From the NCBI GenBank assembly GCA_963640685.1, contig CAVIAA010000012.1, positions 1 through 51,421 of the forward strand: a stretch of 51,421 bases of DNA. The letters run 5' to 3'. The stretch comes from SFEL01 sp963640685. Its GTDB lineage: Bacteria; Bacillota; Clostridia; Christensenellales; CAG-138. Positions 50,462-51,421 of the stretch are shown piece after piece. Positions within the stretch are counted from its first letter, which is position 1. Each line of letters begins with the position of its first letter. Made by a program: the position numbers and the translations under genes. Under the pieces are notes generated by a model. It was given only the letters and a program-made list of their open reading frames with translations, made no database searches and was not told the DNA's origin.

Positions 50462-50511
50462 TAGTATTGGCTTCGGGATATGATCTATAATTGAAAAAAT
50501 GGAGGTAGCTT

Positions 50512-51255
50512 ATGAAACGTGGCATATCTATTGTTCTTGTTGTGATCTTTATATTGGTGGCTGTGAGTGGTTGCGGTGACGATGGTAAGATTCGTGTACC
50601 AAAATCCGCATCTGAATGTAAAGGCAAAGACTATTTGGATGTAAAAGCTCTATTCGAGTCCGCCGGTTTTACAAATGTCAACGTAAGAGCTATTGAAGAC
50701 TTGGTAACTGGCTGGATTACTAAAGACGGTTCAGTTGAACGGGTGAGCATCAATGGCGATGACGACTTTAGCAGCTCATCTAAATTCGATCCTTCTGTGG
50801 AAGTTATAATTGTGTATCATACTTTTCCTCCGAAATCCGATCCAACGCCTACACCGATTGTCGAAAAAGAGGAAGAAACCAATGAAACAGCTAATGAGAC
50901 AGTACAGGAATCTGTAGATGTGGAGAATCCGGAAGAAGAAATCGTAGAAGAACAAGAAACCTATAAAACAACTAATGAAACTACACAGAAGTCCGGAAGC
51001 GATGAATATTCCGATGCAAAATCAGGAGATATAGCGTATCGAGCCGTTAAAAAATACGGAGAAATGGTTTTTAAATACGGTATCAAATACGATATAATGT
51101 CGCCGGATACCCAGAGAGAGTACGAAGGTAATGGCATTTGGCACATTCGTATAGCAGCAAAGTGTACGAATGAATACGGAGCGGTGCGAAATAGTATAAT
51201 TGATGCGCGTGTAGACTTCAACAAAGAATCAGTGATCGAATTTAACGTTGAGTAG
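50512..51255 (+). CDS. lipoprotein with a PASTA-like domain
   Basis: The 247-aa protein has a lipoprotein signal with VSGC (Cys21). Residues 36-105 (SECKGKDYLDVKALFESAGFTNVNVRAIED...VSINGDDDF...VEVIIVYH) resemble a PASTA domain, known to bind peptidoglycan or beta-lactams. A long Glu/Thr/Asn-rich linker (about 115-165) leads to a C-terminal domain ending RVDFNKESVIEFNVE. GGAGGT lies five nt before the ATG and TATAAT at 50486-50491. The codons are more AT-rich than in most of the window, which suggests recent acquisition. Confidence 0.85.
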   Translation: MKRGISIVLVVIFILVAVSGCGDDGKIRVPKSASECKGKDYLDVKALFESAGFTNVNVRAIEDLVTGWITKDGSVERVSINGDDDFSSSSKFDPSVEVIIVYHTFPPKSDPTPTPIVEKEEETNETANETVQESVDVENPEEEIVEEQETYKTTNETTQKSGSDEYSDAKSGDIAYRAVKKYGEMVFKYGIKYDIMSPDTQREYEGNGIWHIRIAAKCTNEYGAVRNSIIDARVDFNKESVIEFNVE

Positions 51256-51271
51256 ATCATGTGAGGTTCCA

Positions 51272-51391
51272 ATGCCAAAGAACAACAAACAAGGTTGCTT
51301 TATGACTCTTTTAGACTTCATTTTGGTAATTTTAACAGGCGGTTTATGGCTGATTTGGATATTGATTAAGTACCTTAGAAACAATAGCTGA
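51272..51391 (+). CDS. 39-aa membrane peptide
   Basis: A short gene 16 nt after the lipoprotein gene, with GAGGT about four nt before its ATG. The peptide has a basic start, MPKNNKQGCFMTLLDF, one hydrophobic helix including LTGGLWLIWILI, and a basic end KYLRNNS. Small proteins with the LTGGLWLIW core recur in Firmicutes, often near mobile or accessory genes, with no known function. It probably belongs to the lipoprotein transcript. Confidence 0.65.
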   Translation: MPKNNKQGCFMTLLDFILVILTGGLWLIWILIKYLRNNS

Positions 51392-51421
51392 ACTTGAAAG
51401 ATAAATAAAAGCACCATGCGC

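Noticed and set aside
1..51421. tRNA, rRNA, riboswitch or CRISPR
   Set aside because: Reading both strands I found no T-arm-like tRNA pattern, rRNA stretch, known riboswitch core or spaced direct-repeat array. A covariance-model scan could still find a divergent RNA.

Overview
The window looks like chromosome from a spore-forming, Gram-positive, probably anaerobic Firmicute of class Clostridia. The evidence is a spoVAC-D-E cluster, a full gerA-B-C germinant-receptor operon, RNase J, CdaA/CdaR, Rex, a GntR/FCD regulator, many lipobox or sortase-type envelope proteins, and purine-rich ribosome binding sites close to AGGAGG. The DNA is moderately GC-rich (my impression, not computed). I found no rRNA, tRNA, CRISPR array, insertion sequence or prophage. 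The genus cannot be named from the sequence alone.

Layout. 0-1.9 kb: the 5' end of a DUF1835-like gene, a doubtful small ORF, a lipoprotein with a Pro-Thr linker, and a small serine recombinase. 1.9-6.5 kb (minus): rnj - ylbF-like - mltG - U32 peptidase/TrhP-like, an operon behind a clear sigma-A promoter. 6.5-9.6 kb (plus): VanW protein 1 and a PLP aminotransferase with highly-expressed-type codon use. 9.6-13.7 kb: solitary DNA methyltransferase, GntR/FCD regulator, VanW protein 2 (a lipoprotein), Rex. 13.8-20.5 kb (minus): panT-like - coaX - Dabb - uvrB - uvrA, closely packed. 20.6-22.5 kb: VanW protein 3. 22.5-24.5 kb (minus): a 46-codon gene overlapping spoVAC, then spoVAC-D-E. 24.7-27.1 kb: DUF1538 membrane protein plus a double-domain PII-like protein (ATGA overlap), converging on a 50-aa membrane peptide. 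27.2-31.6 kb (minus): recD2 - comF - tcdA - MBL hydrolase, with overlapping starts and stops. 31.7-33.1 kb: HtrA-like protease. 33.1-36.0 kb: a YDG/LPKTG surface protein and a repeat-rich lipoprotein. 36.0-39.9 kb (minus): cdaA - cdaR - COG2509 flavoprotein - lipoprotein. 39.9-44.5 kb (minus): gerA-B-C, then a 53-aa two-helix protein and a 108-aa unknown. 44.6-48.3 kb (minus): class A PBP and a uracil-DNA glycosylase. 48.4-51.4 kb: a peptidoglycan-binding protein and a more AT-rich accessory end with an XRE/membrane-protein pair, a ribbon-helix-helix protein, a lipoprotein and a 39-aa membrane peptide.

Themes. Much of the window concerns the cell envelope and the spore: peptidoglycan synthesis and cutting (PBP1A, MltG, three VanW proteins, a PG-binding protein), c-di-AMP synthesis, dipicolinic-acid channel proteins (SpoVA) and germinant sensing (Ger). 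The points most worth a second look are: several real short genes, including a candidate fourth germinant-receptor subunit and a small gene coupled to spoVAC; the DUF1538-PII pair; two genes whose extended -10 box ends exactly 6 nt before the ATG, suggesting leaderless mRNAs; an LPKTG signal without a basic tail; and a family-4-like UDG that has lost its Fe-S cysteines.
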